DNA of 64,000 bases from Chamaelirium japonicum (Eukaryota; Streptophyta; Magnoliopsida; Liliales; Melanthiaceae): positions 37,167,526 to 37,231,525 of the forward strand of contig OX393553.1 in the NCBI GenBank assembly GCA_947650365.1. The letters run 5' to 3'. Numbering within the stretch: position 1 is the stretch's first letter; every line of letters starts with the position of its first letter. Below, one piece after another: positions 1 to 10,561 of the stretch. The notes below the pieces were generated by a model. It did not search any database and had not been told where the DNA came from. It saw only the letters and a program-made list of their open reading frames with translations. The translations under genes were made by a program, and so were the position numbers.

Positions 1-519
1 TCCGTCCAAATCCTCCTCTTTGATTCTTCTTTGGCTTTGTTAGCCAGCCAATCAGCCACACTGCTGCCTTCTCGATAGGTATGCAAGATACAAACTCCAT
101 AACACCGCTTTAACACTTTTAAACAGTCTTCTATAATTGGTGAGGCATTCACTCTATTCTTGAGGTAATCGATGATAATGGATGAACCCCCTTCGACCAA
201 TAGCCCGACATCTGGAAACTCTTTTGCGTATGACTTGAAGGCCTTCCCACAGTCCCCGAGGTTCAGCTAAAGGCACAGCCTCTGTTGCGTATGACTTGAA
301 GGCCTTCCTCATTTCCTTGGATATTGTGCCATCAAAATTCAGTTTGACTTCACTGGTTCTCTGGTCTTCCCATCTGAACTCGATATGATTCTCCCTCATC
401 AACTTTTCCTGCGAGACAGGGCTATGGATAAGATTAGCATCCTTATAAGCTTTGGCAATTGAGATGCTTCTTCTAGCTTGAGCCATAGGAGTTTCCTTCT
501 TGCTCTCAAATATTTTCAA
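1..519 (-). pseudogene. L1-type LINE RNase H domain, decayed fragment
   Basis: Read on the minus strand, the stretch gives an RNase H-like domain of plant L1 retrotransposons. The start has EVKLNFDGT near 320-350, the usual first-strand motif around the first catalytic Asp. The end has SSVADWLANKAKEES near 1-75, the usual C-terminal helix of this domain. The domain runs off the window edge at position 1. The frame breaks near 250: a 24-bp segment occurs twice (224-247 and 285-308), and the 61-bp spacing shifts the frame between the halves. No reverse transcriptase is attached. This is a dead fragment rather than a host RNase H gene. Confidence 0.7.
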
Positions 520-1130
520 ATTTCTAGCTTTCTAAATGGACCAACATGTTGTGATGAGGGTAGGTCCAAGCATCCTATGATCATGCCCATCCTGAATAGT
601 ATGTGAAGACTGATGTAAGGTTTAGTCCAAATTCTCCTCTTTATAAGAGGAGATATCCCCTAAAACTGATTTAAGGTATAGACCAACATCAGTTTGCTTA
701 ACAGAAGAAAATAAATACACATTTAACATCCCCTTTGTTTGTAAAACTAAAGATAGTCCCAACCCGACTTGTAAGCAAGTTATCCAAGGAACTCCAATGA
801 CCTGCAAGAAGTACAACCAGGAAACAGGGTCAACCTGCAAGCATGCCAATCGAGGAACATGTAAGAGTCGCTAAGGCCCAATGCCAAATAGGTGGAGTGA
901 TGACGAATGCAGCCAACAATAGTAGAACTCGACGCACCTAGACAAGACGGAAAACACCTAACATAAGGAGCACGACCAGGAAAGGCAATAGCCGGGCTCC
1001 CAGCATGCTGTGCGCACTAGAGGAATACATTACACGAGAGCGTCGGGCTCCCGTCATGCTAAACGCGCACCCAGGGAATACGGTGGATGCCTGGTGTGCG
1101 GAGTGCACCCGGTGAAGACGATGGTGTAGC
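520..1130. other. Unassigned intergenic DNA
   Basis: I recognise no gene, LTR or inverted repeat here. The short open frames have no family resemblance. The stretch separates the L1 fragment from the minisatellite. Confidence 0.5.
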
Positions 1131-1405
1131 TACGAATGAATTAGAATAGCTCGTACGAATGAATTAGATTGGCAACTTTTATACGAATGAATTAGAATGG
1201 ATACATTCGTACGAATAAATTAGAATGGCTATATTCATACGAATGAATTATAATAACTCGTACAAATGAATTAGATTGGCTACCTTCGTACAAATGAATT
1301 AGTATGGCTACCTTCGTACGAATGAATTTGAATGGCTACATTCGTACAAATGAATTATAATGTCTTGTATTAATGAATTATAATGGCTACTTTCGTACGA
1401 GATGC
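1131..1405. repeat. Minisatellite, about 25-31 bp unit, roughly 10 copies
   Basis: A degenerate tandem array is visible by eye. Each unit contains ACGAATGAATTAGAATGG followed by a variable CTA(C/T)NTTCGT part. Units alternate between a shorter form (with CTCGT) and a longer form (with CTACNTTCGT). Point changes such as AATTATAATG and AAATGAATTAG separate the copies, so the array is not recent. It has no coding potential. Confidence 0.85.
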
Positions 1406-2747
1406 TTAAAGCAATCTGAGAACATAATATCAATTGAACTGTCAGTGTCGATGAGTATTCGGTTAACGGTGCTCCCGTTGATGATAAGCCGTAGGACCAG
1501 GGGATCTCGATGCGGAGGATACACTCCTTGAAGGTCTGAGTCGTTGAAGATGATCGATCGTTAGTTTTGGCAGTTTCGACATTTTTGGTAGTTTTGGCGG
1601 TAGTTTCAGCAGTTTCGATGGTTTCGGCCTTTTCGGTTGTTTCAACAGTTTCAGCAGTTGATAATCCTCAAACCCTGTAGAATAACAAGAACAACATTGA
1701 ATAGCGACCAATTGGAAGCAAACGGTATTCAAAAATCCCATAAACGATCGAATCGAACTCTAATATATGGGCAGACTCATAGGGTGAAGGGAGGTGACTG
1801 GAAGCATAGTGAAGAGGGGAGGAGGCCCATCACCTACCTTTCCCTCATCAAATCCGGAGTGCCCAAGGGAAGAAGGGATGCAATCTATCATCTGCCCGCT
1901 CCTCCTCCTCCTTTAATCAAGAACAACAAATGGGGGATCCTCATTAAAGAGCACATCGGATCCAAATCAATAACGCGCGGGAAAGATCTCCCTGAGATGC
2001 GATGCTCTCGCTGGTCGCACTCTTGTATCCATACTTGAAGTCCAAACAAAGAACATGTGTCAAGGTCTCTGTTTCGCACAGTAGATGGAGAGCAAACATA
2101 GTAGTAGGAATGGGTTTAGTCTACTTCTTAAATACGCGGAGCTCGGATACAAAGAATTTGGATTGCCTGGGTCATTTGATCATGAGTTGCAATAGTCTTG
2201 ATGGATAGTTGAGATTAAGACCCCTTTCATCTTTTTCTAGGGTTTTTGCACTTAAGAGTTGGATCCGTCGAACAGATAGAAGATATCGAGTGACAACGTG
2301 TTTGATCGGAGCCATTGTCAATTGGATCTAAGTTTAACTGACCTTTGTATTCTTCAAGATCGCGACACGAACGGTGAAGGGCAGATGAGGCAGTTGAGGA
2401 GGCCAGACACAACTGCATTTCTGAATCACGAGGACGTCAGCGACCATGAGAGATCAAAGAAAAGCCACAAGTAGAACTCAGAGGTCCGACGTTTGATCGA
2501 TGAGGAGGGGTTAGCGTTCGAAGGACTGCATGCGGATTTGAACCACAAGCGGAAAAGGTGCAGCTAGAGGATTGACTAGAGTCAGAAGGAGGTCGGAGGA
2601 TACAAACTCGAGTCGGGGAAGAGGCGGGAAAAAGGAAAATTGATTTTAATGTTCCCGGCCTCCTCAAGGTCGCCGACGATGACCGAGGAGGCCAAGGCCA
2701 AGGTATAACTCTAGAACCCTAAACCGATCAACTTAGCTTTGATATCA
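1406..2747. other. Unassigned region, possible internal part of a Copia element
   Basis: No gene is recognised. A short degenerate array based on GTTTCGGC/AGTTTC lies at about 1560-1660. The right end (about 2733-2746), read on the minus strand, gives TGATATCAAAGC. This differs at two of 12 positions from the usual plant initiator-Met primer site TGGTATCAGAGC and abuts the LTR-like repeat that follows. The stretch may therefore be the internal region of a minus-strand Copia relative, but no gag or pol motif is readable. Confidence 0.35.
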
Positions 2748-2998
2748 TGTTACAAGAGAGAGACTAGGGTTTCAGAGAGAATACTCTAGTATTGATTGAT
2801 TACCATATTACATAAACACTACTTCTTCTTTTATGCAGGGAGGGAACACACATCATTATAATACCGTGGACCATATGGGACTAAACTATGACTATATCTA
2901 ATGTAATATGTAGGGTAATCGGTGTCTCTCGAGTCAGTAATTTCATCGACTCTTTAGAGTCGGGCCTCTGATGCGTGCATGGTGCTCATGCTTTAACA
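2748..2998 (-). mobile_element. Copia-type LTR fragment (5' LTR of a minus-strand element)
   Basis: The block begins TGTTACAAGAGAG and ends TTTAACA, the TG..CA form of LTRs. A primer-site-like sequence abuts its left edge in minus orientation. The first 12 bases match the start of the LTRs of the Copia element at 40.2-45.5 kb, suggesting a related family. I could not find a second LTR or a target duplication, so the right boundary is provisional. Confidence 0.45.
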
Positions 2999-3753
2999 AT
3001 GCATATCGATCTCCATATGCAAAACAATAGAACAAAGTTAAAAGGTAAAGATAGTGATCCGTGTCATTGAAGCATGGGCGGGCCACATCCATCTTTAGAT
3101 TGATAACAAACACCAAATGTTTAAGTAAATCGTTCAGGATGAAAATTATAATAGATCGGATAATCCTAAGAAAAAGTGGAATATATTTATTTTACCGGAT
3201 AGATATGTTTATAATAATATCTGACGGTTATCCAATGTATCGACATATTAAATATAGCATCTCGTCGAGATTTCTAAACAATCGCATCAAATCGTTACCA
3301 AATCGCTATTGATGGCATTGTTAAGTAGCTTAGTGTTATTATTCTACATACATATAGTTTTCATGTAGTAAGAGAACAAGAAGGATTGATGTCGTGTTGG
3401 ACAAAGATGGCATAGAAAGGACAAAGTATAACTTTTATTTTTAGCTACAAATCATTATATACAACGGCCATATTGTAAGCATGCATACTTCTTTCTATTA
3501 TGTTGCCTGATCGGCGGCGCCAATATCGATAATCTACTTCTTTCTTTTTTTTCTCTTTCTCTCTCTAGTGACTCGGTGAGGGTTATGATACATGCGGATC
3601 CAATGAGCTAGATTTAACATATCAAACAAAATGTACGCCCTAGATTTTATTGACTAAATTTAGATACCAACATAAAATATGATCCAGACTAATCCAACCT
3701 AAGTAAATGGGCCAGGACCAAGTCCATATAAAAATGATCACCCAATTTGGCAA
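2999..3753. other. Unassigned AT-rich intergenic DNA
   Basis: No gene, LTR or clear inverted repeat is recognised. The short frame at 3061-3312 has no family resemblance and is probably chance. Confidence 0.5.
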
Positions 3754-3950
3754 GGAGTAATGCTATTCAACTCGAAGCGTTTGTCCCGAATACTCAACCC
3801 GAATGATGTGGCATCCAATCACAGAATCCCTTTGCCTGCTGGTCGGGACTGAGTGCGATCACCGATCAGGGCTTGGTGCAACAGACGACTATGATCCGGA
3901 CATGTCATCCTTGTAGACCATTCGGAATAGATAGACAAATAGTATTGTCC
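3754..3950. mobile_element. MITE, family A copy 1 (197 bp)
   Basis: The ends are imperfect inverted repeats: GGAGTAATGCTATT on the left and GGACAATACTATT read inward from the right. The element is flanked on both sides by TTTGGCAA, an 8-bp target duplication (9 bp, TTTGGCAAG, if one terminal G is assigned to the target). Two relatives follow within 1.2 kb, sharing GCGTTTGTCCCGA, CAACCCGAATGA and GACCATTCG. It has no coding capacity. The duplication length fits the hAT or Mutator superfamilies. Confidence 0.8.
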
Positions 3951-4174
3951 TTTGGCAAGTAGATGGACTTAATTCATTGGAATCAACAACCGACCTAATA
4001 TTTTATTTTTACGGATCTTGCAATTCGATTACAATAATTTTTTACGAATTTTCCATACTCCGAAAATAGTATGGTCTCTCGGCTGATATACACCGACAAA
4101 TTGAAAAATAAGTGAAACATGATCAAATTCAAGGTGAGGTTCTTGCCTTCCTTTGGCAGTCGATCTATTAATAC

Positions 4175-4370
4175 AGAAGAAGTGCTATCCAACACAAAAG
4201 CGTTTGTGCCTAAACGGTCAACCCGAATGATGTGGCATCTGATCACAATGTCACTTTACCTATCGGTCTGGGCTGAATGCGATTGATCACTAGTTGGGGA
4301 TGGATGTAATGGACGACTGTGACCAGGACACATCATTATGGCTGACCATTCGCGCTAAATAGTATTTTTC
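4175..4370. mobile_element. MITE, family A copy 2
   Basis: It is homologous along its length to the element at 3754-3950 (AAGCGTTTGTGCC, CAACCCGAATGATGTGGCAT, AATAGTATTTTTC) and lies in the same orientation. It is more diverged. The ends are approximate because no clean target duplication could be matched. Confidence 0.65.
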
Positions 4371-4708
4371 TATAATAAAGTGATGCGATAATTCATTAGA
4401 CCGCAAAATAATTTGATAAAAAAAAAAAGAGAGAGGTGAAGGGGTATGCTCACCTAAAAGTTGTAAAGAGAAGTAAAAGAGAGATAATAGAGAATAAAGG
4501 TTTGTTCTCTTAATGATGATTAGTTGTAAAGATAACAAAGCACCCCTGACACACCTCCCACCTCCCCCCTCCCCCACTGAAGTTTTTGCTCCACCTTCTG
4601 GCCACTCGAGGCTTTGCAGGGTACAGTCGCGGGGCCCACGCCAGCCTCGGGGGTCGGGGCGGAATCATTCACCGCCCGACCCCGCTTTGCGTTGTTTATG
4701 TTTCTTTC
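4371..4708. other. Intergenic DNA between MITEs
   Basis: No gene is supported. The open frames on both strands here follow from the GC-rich repeat sequence rather than from protein conservation. Confidence 0.45.
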
Positions 4709-4878
4709 GAGTCCAGATCTCCTCCAGTCGTCGTCCCCCGGTCGGTGGGCCCGGCGGTCATCACAACGGCACAATGGCTGGTGACCCAAAGTGAATCTCA
4801 CTCCGGTCGACCACGTGCGGCGTTGATGCGCCCCGGCCCCACCGACCGGGACCGACCGACTGGAGGAGATCTGACCTC
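4709..4878. mobile_element. Small Mutator-like MITE (170 bp)
   Basis: Both ends carry the same inverted repeat, GAG(T/G)(C/T)CAGATCTCCTCC followed by AGTCG. The inverted arms continue imperfectly inward through a GGTCGGTGGG(C/G)CCGG stretch. The element is flanked by GTTTCTTTC on both sides (4700-4708 and 4879-4887), a 9-bp target duplication typical of Mutator-like elements. A second, left-truncated relative lies at about 23.64-23.75 kb. Confidence 0.8.
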
Positions 4879-4897
4879 GTTTCTTTCGGGCTTCCCT

Positions 4898-5066
4898 GCG
4901 TTTGTCCCGAGTGCTCAACCCGAATGACGTGGCAAACAATCATAGAATCCTCTGCCTACCTGTCGGGGCTGAGTGCGATTCACTGGTCGATACTGGATAG
5001 AACGGAGGGTTATGATCGGGACACGTCATTCTGGTTGACCATTCGGGATAAATGCTTAGTATTTCC
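4898..5066. mobile_element. MITE, family A copy 3, left end missing
   Basis: It starts inside the family consensus at GCGTTTGTCCCGAG and lacks the first 20 or so bases seen in copy 1. It is complete on the right. GGCTTCCCT flanks it at 4889-4897 and 5067-5075, a 9-bp duplication. An end-deleted copy with an intact duplication is unusual and is noted as a finding. Confidence 0.7.
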
Positions 5067-5075
5067 GGCTTCCCT

Positions 5076-5689
5076 CCTCTTTTTTTAAGCTGAAGGGGCC
5101 CGCTCCCGGGTCCGCTCACCTGCAGCTGACCAATGCCGTCCGATCATAGGCCGACGATTGGATGGGTACAGAATCTTTGCCAAGCCCCCGAATGTGCCAA
5201 AGCGATTGTCCTTGCTGTTCCTCCATGTTCCCGCCTAAACGTGCTTTGGAGGGGACACCGATCGGGTGGTCCAGATCTGTGGGCTTCACGCGCTTGGAAA
5301 AGTCACAGACAAGTCCAGACGCTTACTTTATTTTTGTACCCTACGGTTGCGAGTAGTGTTGCTGGGCCGTGGCTGAGGGTCATCTTGCAATAATCGGACA
5401 ATTCAAGGAGCAGATTCTAACTATCCATTGAGCACGTGCCCCATATTCTCGCAACGGCCATGGCGATGTTCCTTGCTCAAAGTAGTTTTTTTTTTTTCTT
5501 GAGGTAATGTGACTTAGGTCCTTGTATAACATATCAATTTAGTATAGGGACATCGAAACTGTTGATTATAGTTATAGTCTCTATGATTATGAATTCAATA
5601 ACGTTTAGTCACTTCAAAAGGCACATGGAGGTCAGAACTCTTGAAAAATAACCAAAACAGTATTTTGTATTCTTTCCTTCTTCATGTGA
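5076..5689. other. Unassigned intergenic DNA
   Basis: No gene or clear repeat boundary is seen. Overlapping short plus-strand frames at 5133-5393 have no recognisable domain. Confidence 0.45.
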
Positions 5690-6155
5690 AGAATTTCATG
5701 CACCGTCAAAAAAAAAATGCAACAGTGACTCACTATTGTTTTTTTTTTAAAAAAAACAAGATTTTTTTTTTTAAAAAAAAATGCTACAGTGATTTCATTG
5801 TAGCAAATGTTACTCTTTATAAATAGTAACATTTCGATAATGAAGAGTAACGTTTGCTACAGTGATTTTGATGTATATAATTTTTCTATTTTAAACAAGA
5901 TTTATTTAAAAAAAATACTACAATGATTTCATTATAGCAAATATTACTCTTAATTATTCGAAGTATTACTCTTTATAAAGAGTAACATTTCAGTATAAAG
6001 AGTAACATTTGCTACAGTAATTCACTATAGCAAAAATATATAAATTTTAATATCGAGTTTTCCAATAAAAAGTATTTGTTGTAGTGATTTCAATATAGCA
6101 ATTATAAAAATTCTGAAAATAAATAGTAACGGTTGCTACAGAGCTTATATATGTT
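5690..6155. repeat. AT-rich foldback MITE cluster
   Basis: The same palindromic modules recur in both orientations: TGCTACAGTGATTTCA, TGTAGCAAATGTTACTC and GAGTAACATTTGCTACAG. There are at least five occurrences. The arrangement looks like two or three nested or tandem copies of one small foldback element. Boundaries of single copies cannot be set without an alignment. Confidence 0.65.
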
Positions 6156-6703
6156 CGGATGTCTATTGATGGCAAGGTTTGTAATTTGAGCAAAGTCAGA
6201 AGGGTATCAATAGGTCTTTAAAATAATCTGATGGTTAAATATTGCTGGTGGTGTCCTGTTCTTTGCGGAGGGACCCCAACTCAAATTAACTTTTGGGTGT
6301 CATGTATGCTAAAAAGGCTTTTTTACGGAACCGACTACTAACTCTCTTCTTTTTTTTTCACTTACACCCTCACTTTTATGTTGAAATCTGAGTTACAACC
6401 CCATTTTATAGAAATTTGACTTTACCTCTTAATCTGTCACTTGACCATATGGATGTGCAAAAAAATCAATCAAACCGATTAACCGAACAAAACCAACCCA
6501 AGCCAAACGGTTTGGGTTGGTTAGTCACGAATCACATTTATGGTTTGGTTTGGTTTTATAATTTGAAAAAACTGATCTAATCGGTTCGGTTCGGTTCTAG
6601 GCTTCAAGCATAAAGTAGATAAAATCCAAACAAAACCGAGCTGAACAGAACCAACTCCTAGTCTCATGTATGTCCGTAACCCGTTGTGCCATCTATCTAT
6701 ATA

Positions 6704-6998
6704 TCTATACTAAAATGGAAGTCTCTCTCCCATGTTGTGACACGTTGACGTCTTTTAAAGAGCTATAATTATTCTTTCGTGTGTGAACGCAACTCTTTTT
6801 TAAATCCATTTAAAAATCTACCATAAAGATGGTAAATTTTTATTCAATGACATTTAATGATCATTTGATGTTAATCTCTATTTCTAACAAGTGAATCACA
6901 CTCACTTCAGATTTCACACTTCTTCGAACAATTGCGATATCGTCTTTGCCAAATGACATCATCAAGCACATTCGGGCATTGCCCGAGTTTCTTACTAG
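6704..6998 (+). mobile_element. Non-autonomous Helitron, first of a tandem pair (295 bp)
   Basis: It has the three Helitron hallmarks: a 5' TC (TCTATACTAAAATGG), a 3' end CTAG followed by T in the host, and a GC-rich hairpin just upstream (TCGGGCATTGCCCGA, 7-bp stem and 1-nt loop, about 10 nt before CTAG). There is no target duplication, as expected for Helitrons. It encodes no Rep/helicase. Confidence 0.8.
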
Positions 6999-7000
6999 TA

Positions 7001-7295
7001 TATATACTAAAATGGAAGCCTCTTTTCCGTGTTGTGATATGTGGACATTTTTAAAGAACTAGAATTCTTCTTTTGCGTGTGAACGCGGCTCACTTTTAAA
7101 TCCATTTAAAAACCTACCATAAAGATGATAAATTTTTATTCAATGGCATTTAATGGTCATTTGATGTTTATCTCTCTCTCTAACAAGTGAATCACACTCA
7201 CTTCATATTTCATACTTCTTCGAACAATTGTGATGTCGTCTTTGCCAAATGACGTGCATCAAGTACATTCGGGCATGGCTCGGGGTTTTTACTAG
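7001..7295 (+). mobile_element. Non-autonomous Helitron, second of a tandem pair (295 bp)
   Basis: It follows the first copy head to tail with only about 2 bp between them and has the same length. It ends ACTAG before T, and its hairpin is imperfect (CGGGCATGGCTCGG). The 5' TC is changed to TA. The internal sequence matches the first copy closely, including AATCCATTTAAAAA and AACAAGTGAATCACACTCAC. Confidence 0.8.
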
Positions 7296-7853
7296 TTCCC
7301 ATTAAATCGCACCCAAGGTATGTGGGTTGTAGCTGATAGTGGTCGGATTCCCTCAAAATATCCTGAGAGACTAATCCCGACCCTTCATTCCATTCCCCGT
7401 TCAATTCAGAATTTTGAATTGCAGTTGTTGTTAGTACACTTAAATTGCATGTGTTGGCATGGAGAAGAAGTTGAGGAGGTGTGGTTGGTGATGCAGACAA
7501 AAAGTAACTCTTGTAACCATTTAGACCTGCTTTATACTTAAATTGGGAAGAAGAACCTAATAGTTAGACCAAATAAAACCGATCGAACCAAACCGATCGT
7601 AATTGGTTGGTTTGGTTCGGTTCTGGGATTTGGTTGGTTTGATTCGGTTTGAAAACTAGAAAAAACCGACTAAATTAGTTCGGTCCAAGTTTGAGGCCAA
7701 AAACCGAAAGAACCAAACTGATGCACAACCCTCCCTGACTCTGAGCGGCTAGTAGGGTGTAACTCAAATTTTGACATAAAAGTTGGGGTATAAATCCAAA
7801 AATAACACCACATTTTAACGGGTAGTTCACGGTCATTGATGAAGGGATGGATT

Positions 7854-8390
7854 TATGGGTGTGCAGGATCTAAACCAAACCGACTGATTTTGATCGGTTT
7901 CGACATACTCAATGGATCGAATTGGATTGAGTTTTTTAAAAACCGACATGATTGGGTCGGTTGGCGGATTTGTAAATCTAAAACCGATCTAAACCGAATC
8001 GAACCGACATATGCTTATACATATGGTATTTTATTAAGTATACCATATATCCTCAAAATCTCTTGCTACCAATAACCTTTTCAATATTGTAGGATGACTC
8101 AATGTCGGTTAAAAATCTTATTTAGGCCTAATGATTTGATAATAATTATTAATTTTTAAGTTAAAACTAGGTTCTAATAGAAGTAGAAAAAAAAAAGCCC
8201 AATAAAAAAATGGGCCAAAGCCCAAACTAACTATCCAATTTAATCCAAACCGACTTTAATTGGATCGGATCAGATTGGATTCCAACCTTAGTTCGGTTTG
8301 GATCGGATTGAAAAATATCGAAACCGACCAAGATTGGATCGGTTTGGGTTTTGCCTAAATAGGTTGGTTTCAAAATGATGCACAATCCTT
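7854..8390. mobile_element. hAT-like non-autonomous element (537 bp)
   Basis: The ends TATGGGTGTGCA and TGCACAATCCTT are imperfect inverted repeats. GATGGATT flanks both sides exactly (7846-7853 and 8391-8398), an 8-bp target duplication as made by hAT transposases. The arms are rich in AACCGA/TCGGTT words, and it is the same family as 6448-7733. It contains no transposase frame. Confidence 0.75.
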
Positions 8391-8487
8391 GATGGATTAG
8401 TAGTAAAGTCTTATTTATAGAAAGTTGGGGATGTAACCCAAATTTTGACATAAAAGTGGGGATGTAAGTCAAAAAAATCTCTTCAGA

Positions 8488-9234
8488 ATATCTTTCTTGC
8501 TGCACGATAAGGCCTATGCTGCAAATCTACACCTTTAGCCTGCTTTGGGTTTGAATGGCGCGTGCGGAATGGGACAAATGGTCGGTCCAGACCAATTAAA
8601 TTGAAAACCCTTGTATGAACAGATTGGCAGGTTGTGAAACTTCCATAGCAAAAATCGGTGGTAGGAGTAGTGATGGCAATGGGTCGGGTTCGGGTTTTAA
8701 ATCCCTATTGTAAACGGGACTGGTTCGGGACGGGCCTATTCAAAAATCATAAAACTGCAAGATCTAAATCGTATGATCCCTTTCTTTGTTACATGGTTTG
8801 CCCCCCACGCCATAATTAGGGGTGCAACTGAGGTCCAGTAAAACTGAGAACCGACCCAATCCGACCTAAATGAGCCCGGTTGGTTTAGATATTTTGGCCA
8901 AATGGGTTGGTCATGTACTAAGCTTTATGGACAACAAGTCGGTTTGGATAGGCATGTTAATGGATAGGATCATAGTTCGAATCCGACCCGATCAACCGAT
9001 ATTTGCGATTAGTTTTCCAGTCTGAGATCCAATTAGAAGAGATTTGACCCGATTCAAATAATAGTCGGATCACATTTGGATCTATTTTGATCCGATCTGC
9101 TATATTTTAATATAGGGATATGTTTTGCTACAGCTCTGGCCCAGCTTGGAGCCTGGTCCAGGCTTTGAGACCTTGACACGTTCATCCAATTGAATTTGTT
9201 TACATTGAAGTAAAAGGTGACAACTACTAAACCT
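8488..9234. other. Intergenic DNA with fragments of GGTCGGGTT-type repeats
   Basis: Short remnants are visible, such as GATGGCAATGGGTCGGGTTC near 8672 and AGGGGTGCAACTGAGGTCC near 8819. They resemble the ends of the inverted-repeat family at 9235-9673, but no complete element can be closed. No gene is recognised. Confidence 0.4.
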
Positions 9235-9673
9235 AGGGCTGGCAATTCTGGACCCGACACTACAGACCCAACACGAAGTTAGCGTGTCTGGGTTAAATGG
9301 GTTCGGGTCAACACGGTAGACCCGTTTAATAAACGGGTCGGGTCCAGGTTTAGGGTTTGGACACGGTAGACCCGGGAAGACCCGTTTAAAATTCAACGGG
9401 ACGTGTCGGGTCGGGTCTACCCTCAATCCGATTATGTAGTATGTAGTACCAGCAGTCTTATTGGTTCAGGTCGGGTTGAGTCGGATTGGGTCGGATCAGG
9501 TCAACTGAATAGACTCGTGTGGTAAACGGGTCTAACGGATCTTATCGGGTCTACCCGTTTATAAACGGGTCGGGTACGGATTTAGGGTCTAGACACGATT
9601 AGTTAAACGGGTTGGGTCCAGGCATGGGGGTTTTGGACACGAACCAGACTCGACCCGACCCATTGACACCCCT
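9235..9673. mobile_element. Inverted-repeat element, AGGGGTGGCAAT family (439 bp, diverged)
   Basis: It begins AGGGCTGGCAAT and ends ATTGACACCCCT, imperfect inverted repeats. The interior is made of GGGTC/GACCC words. The flanks TACTAAACCT and AACTAAACCT (9225-9234 and 9674-9683) agree at 9 of 10 bases, the same 10-bp duplication length as the copies at 38.7 and 50.7 kb. It is non-coding. Confidence 0.7.
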
Positions 9674-9800
9674 AACTAAACCTGACCTCTCTCTCCCATC
9701 AACTTCAACTACCGAACAAAGCGCCAGAAACCCTTTGGATCTCCCTCGTCTCTCTGTGTTTCCAACGACAGGCAGGGCATCTCAGACAACCTCCGGCTGA

Positions 9801-9803
<3 letters not shown>

Positions 9804-9876
<73 letters not shown>

Positions 9877-9958
9877 CCAACAGCGGGGGCCGGGTCATAA
9901 ATCTTTGACAGCCCCTCCCCAGCCCCCCCCCCTCCTCTCTCTCTCTCTCTCTCTCTCT
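9804..9958. repeat. Two (CT)n microsatellite tracts
   Basis: A near-perfect CT run spans 9804-9873 and a second spans 9934-9958. Arg/Glu-repeat frames on the opposite strand are products of this run. Such tracts are common in plant 5' leaders, but no coding sequence follows here. Confidence 0.9.
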
Positions 9959-10561
9959 GGATGTGTGTGTGTGTTTCCAACGGTGGGTTAACAAACTCGC
10001 AAACATGGCTTAGGGTTTTTGATTTGGTATTTTTTTTAAAATTATTATCTTGGGGCTTTAGGGTTTTTTATTTGACTTTTTTTTTGGATTCAGATCTTTT
10101 AGCTTTTATTTTATTTTTTTTTGGAATTCCGATCTTTGGGCTTTTAATGGTTTTTTTTATTATTTGGATCTTTACCCACATTTCCAATTCCTCACTACTT
10201 CTTTGGTTCTTCATTGCAGAAAGCTAGAAAAGGAAAGGAAGGTTGGCCGAAACCCTAAATTGAAAATCTGGGCCATCCGTGTGACCTCGCGCCGTGACAC
10301 ACGAGTCGTGCTGTTGGTGGTGTTTTTCCCCAGAACCGGCGGGCTTCGTGGTGCTGGTTTGGTTTTTTTGAGGTTTTTTCTTTCTCTTTTTTGTGGGGTT
10401 TGTGATTCCTGTATCCCGATCTGGTGTGGTGGTGTCCTCCGCCCGGTGTGGCGTCTTCTCGTTGGTGGTGGTGCTGTTGTTTAGGCTTCCATTTTGTGGT
10501 TGCCTTTCTAGGTTATGTTGTCTTCCTTAGCTTCCCTGGTGGTGGCGGTGGTCTCCACCCA
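9959..10561. other. T-rich and GT-rich region, no gene found
   Basis: The stretch has leader-like composition (CT tract, TAGGGTTTTTG, T-rich runs), but no frame with a recognisable protein follows. It could be the remains of a gene leader cut by the 4.3-kb insertion that starts at 10562, or chance. Nothing decisive is visible. Confidence 0.3.

Larger units (their letters stand above)
6448..7733. mobile_element. hAT-like non-autonomous element carrying two Helitrons
   Basis: It starts TATGGATGTGCA and ends TGCACAACCCTC, matching the ends of the neighbouring copy at 7854-8390. The arms are rich in AACCGA/TCGGTT words. The flanking octamers CTTGACCA and CCTGACTC agree at 5 of 8 positions, suggesting an old, eroded 8-bp duplication. 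Two Helitrons (6704-7295) lie inside. It has no transposase; without the Helitrons it would be about 0.7 kb. Confidence 0.6.
6352..8487. mobile_element. Host MITE of a nested transposon stack
   Basis: The left arm (6352-6440) contains CTTACACCCTCACTTTTATG and GAGTTACAACCCC. The right arm (8400-8487) has the same modules inverted. A third inverted copy of the module lies at about 7755-7805. Removing the two hAT-like insertions (6448-7733 and 7854-8390) leaves an element of roughly 300 bp. No target duplication was resolved for this outermost layer. Confidence 0.6.

Noticed and set aside
4520-4943. Overlapping Arg-rich frames on both strands
   Set aside because: They cover a GC-rich MITE with inverted arms, which opens frames on both strands; there is no domain.
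9705-10006. Arg/Glu-repeat frames
   Set aside because: They are produced entirely by the (CT)n microsatellite.
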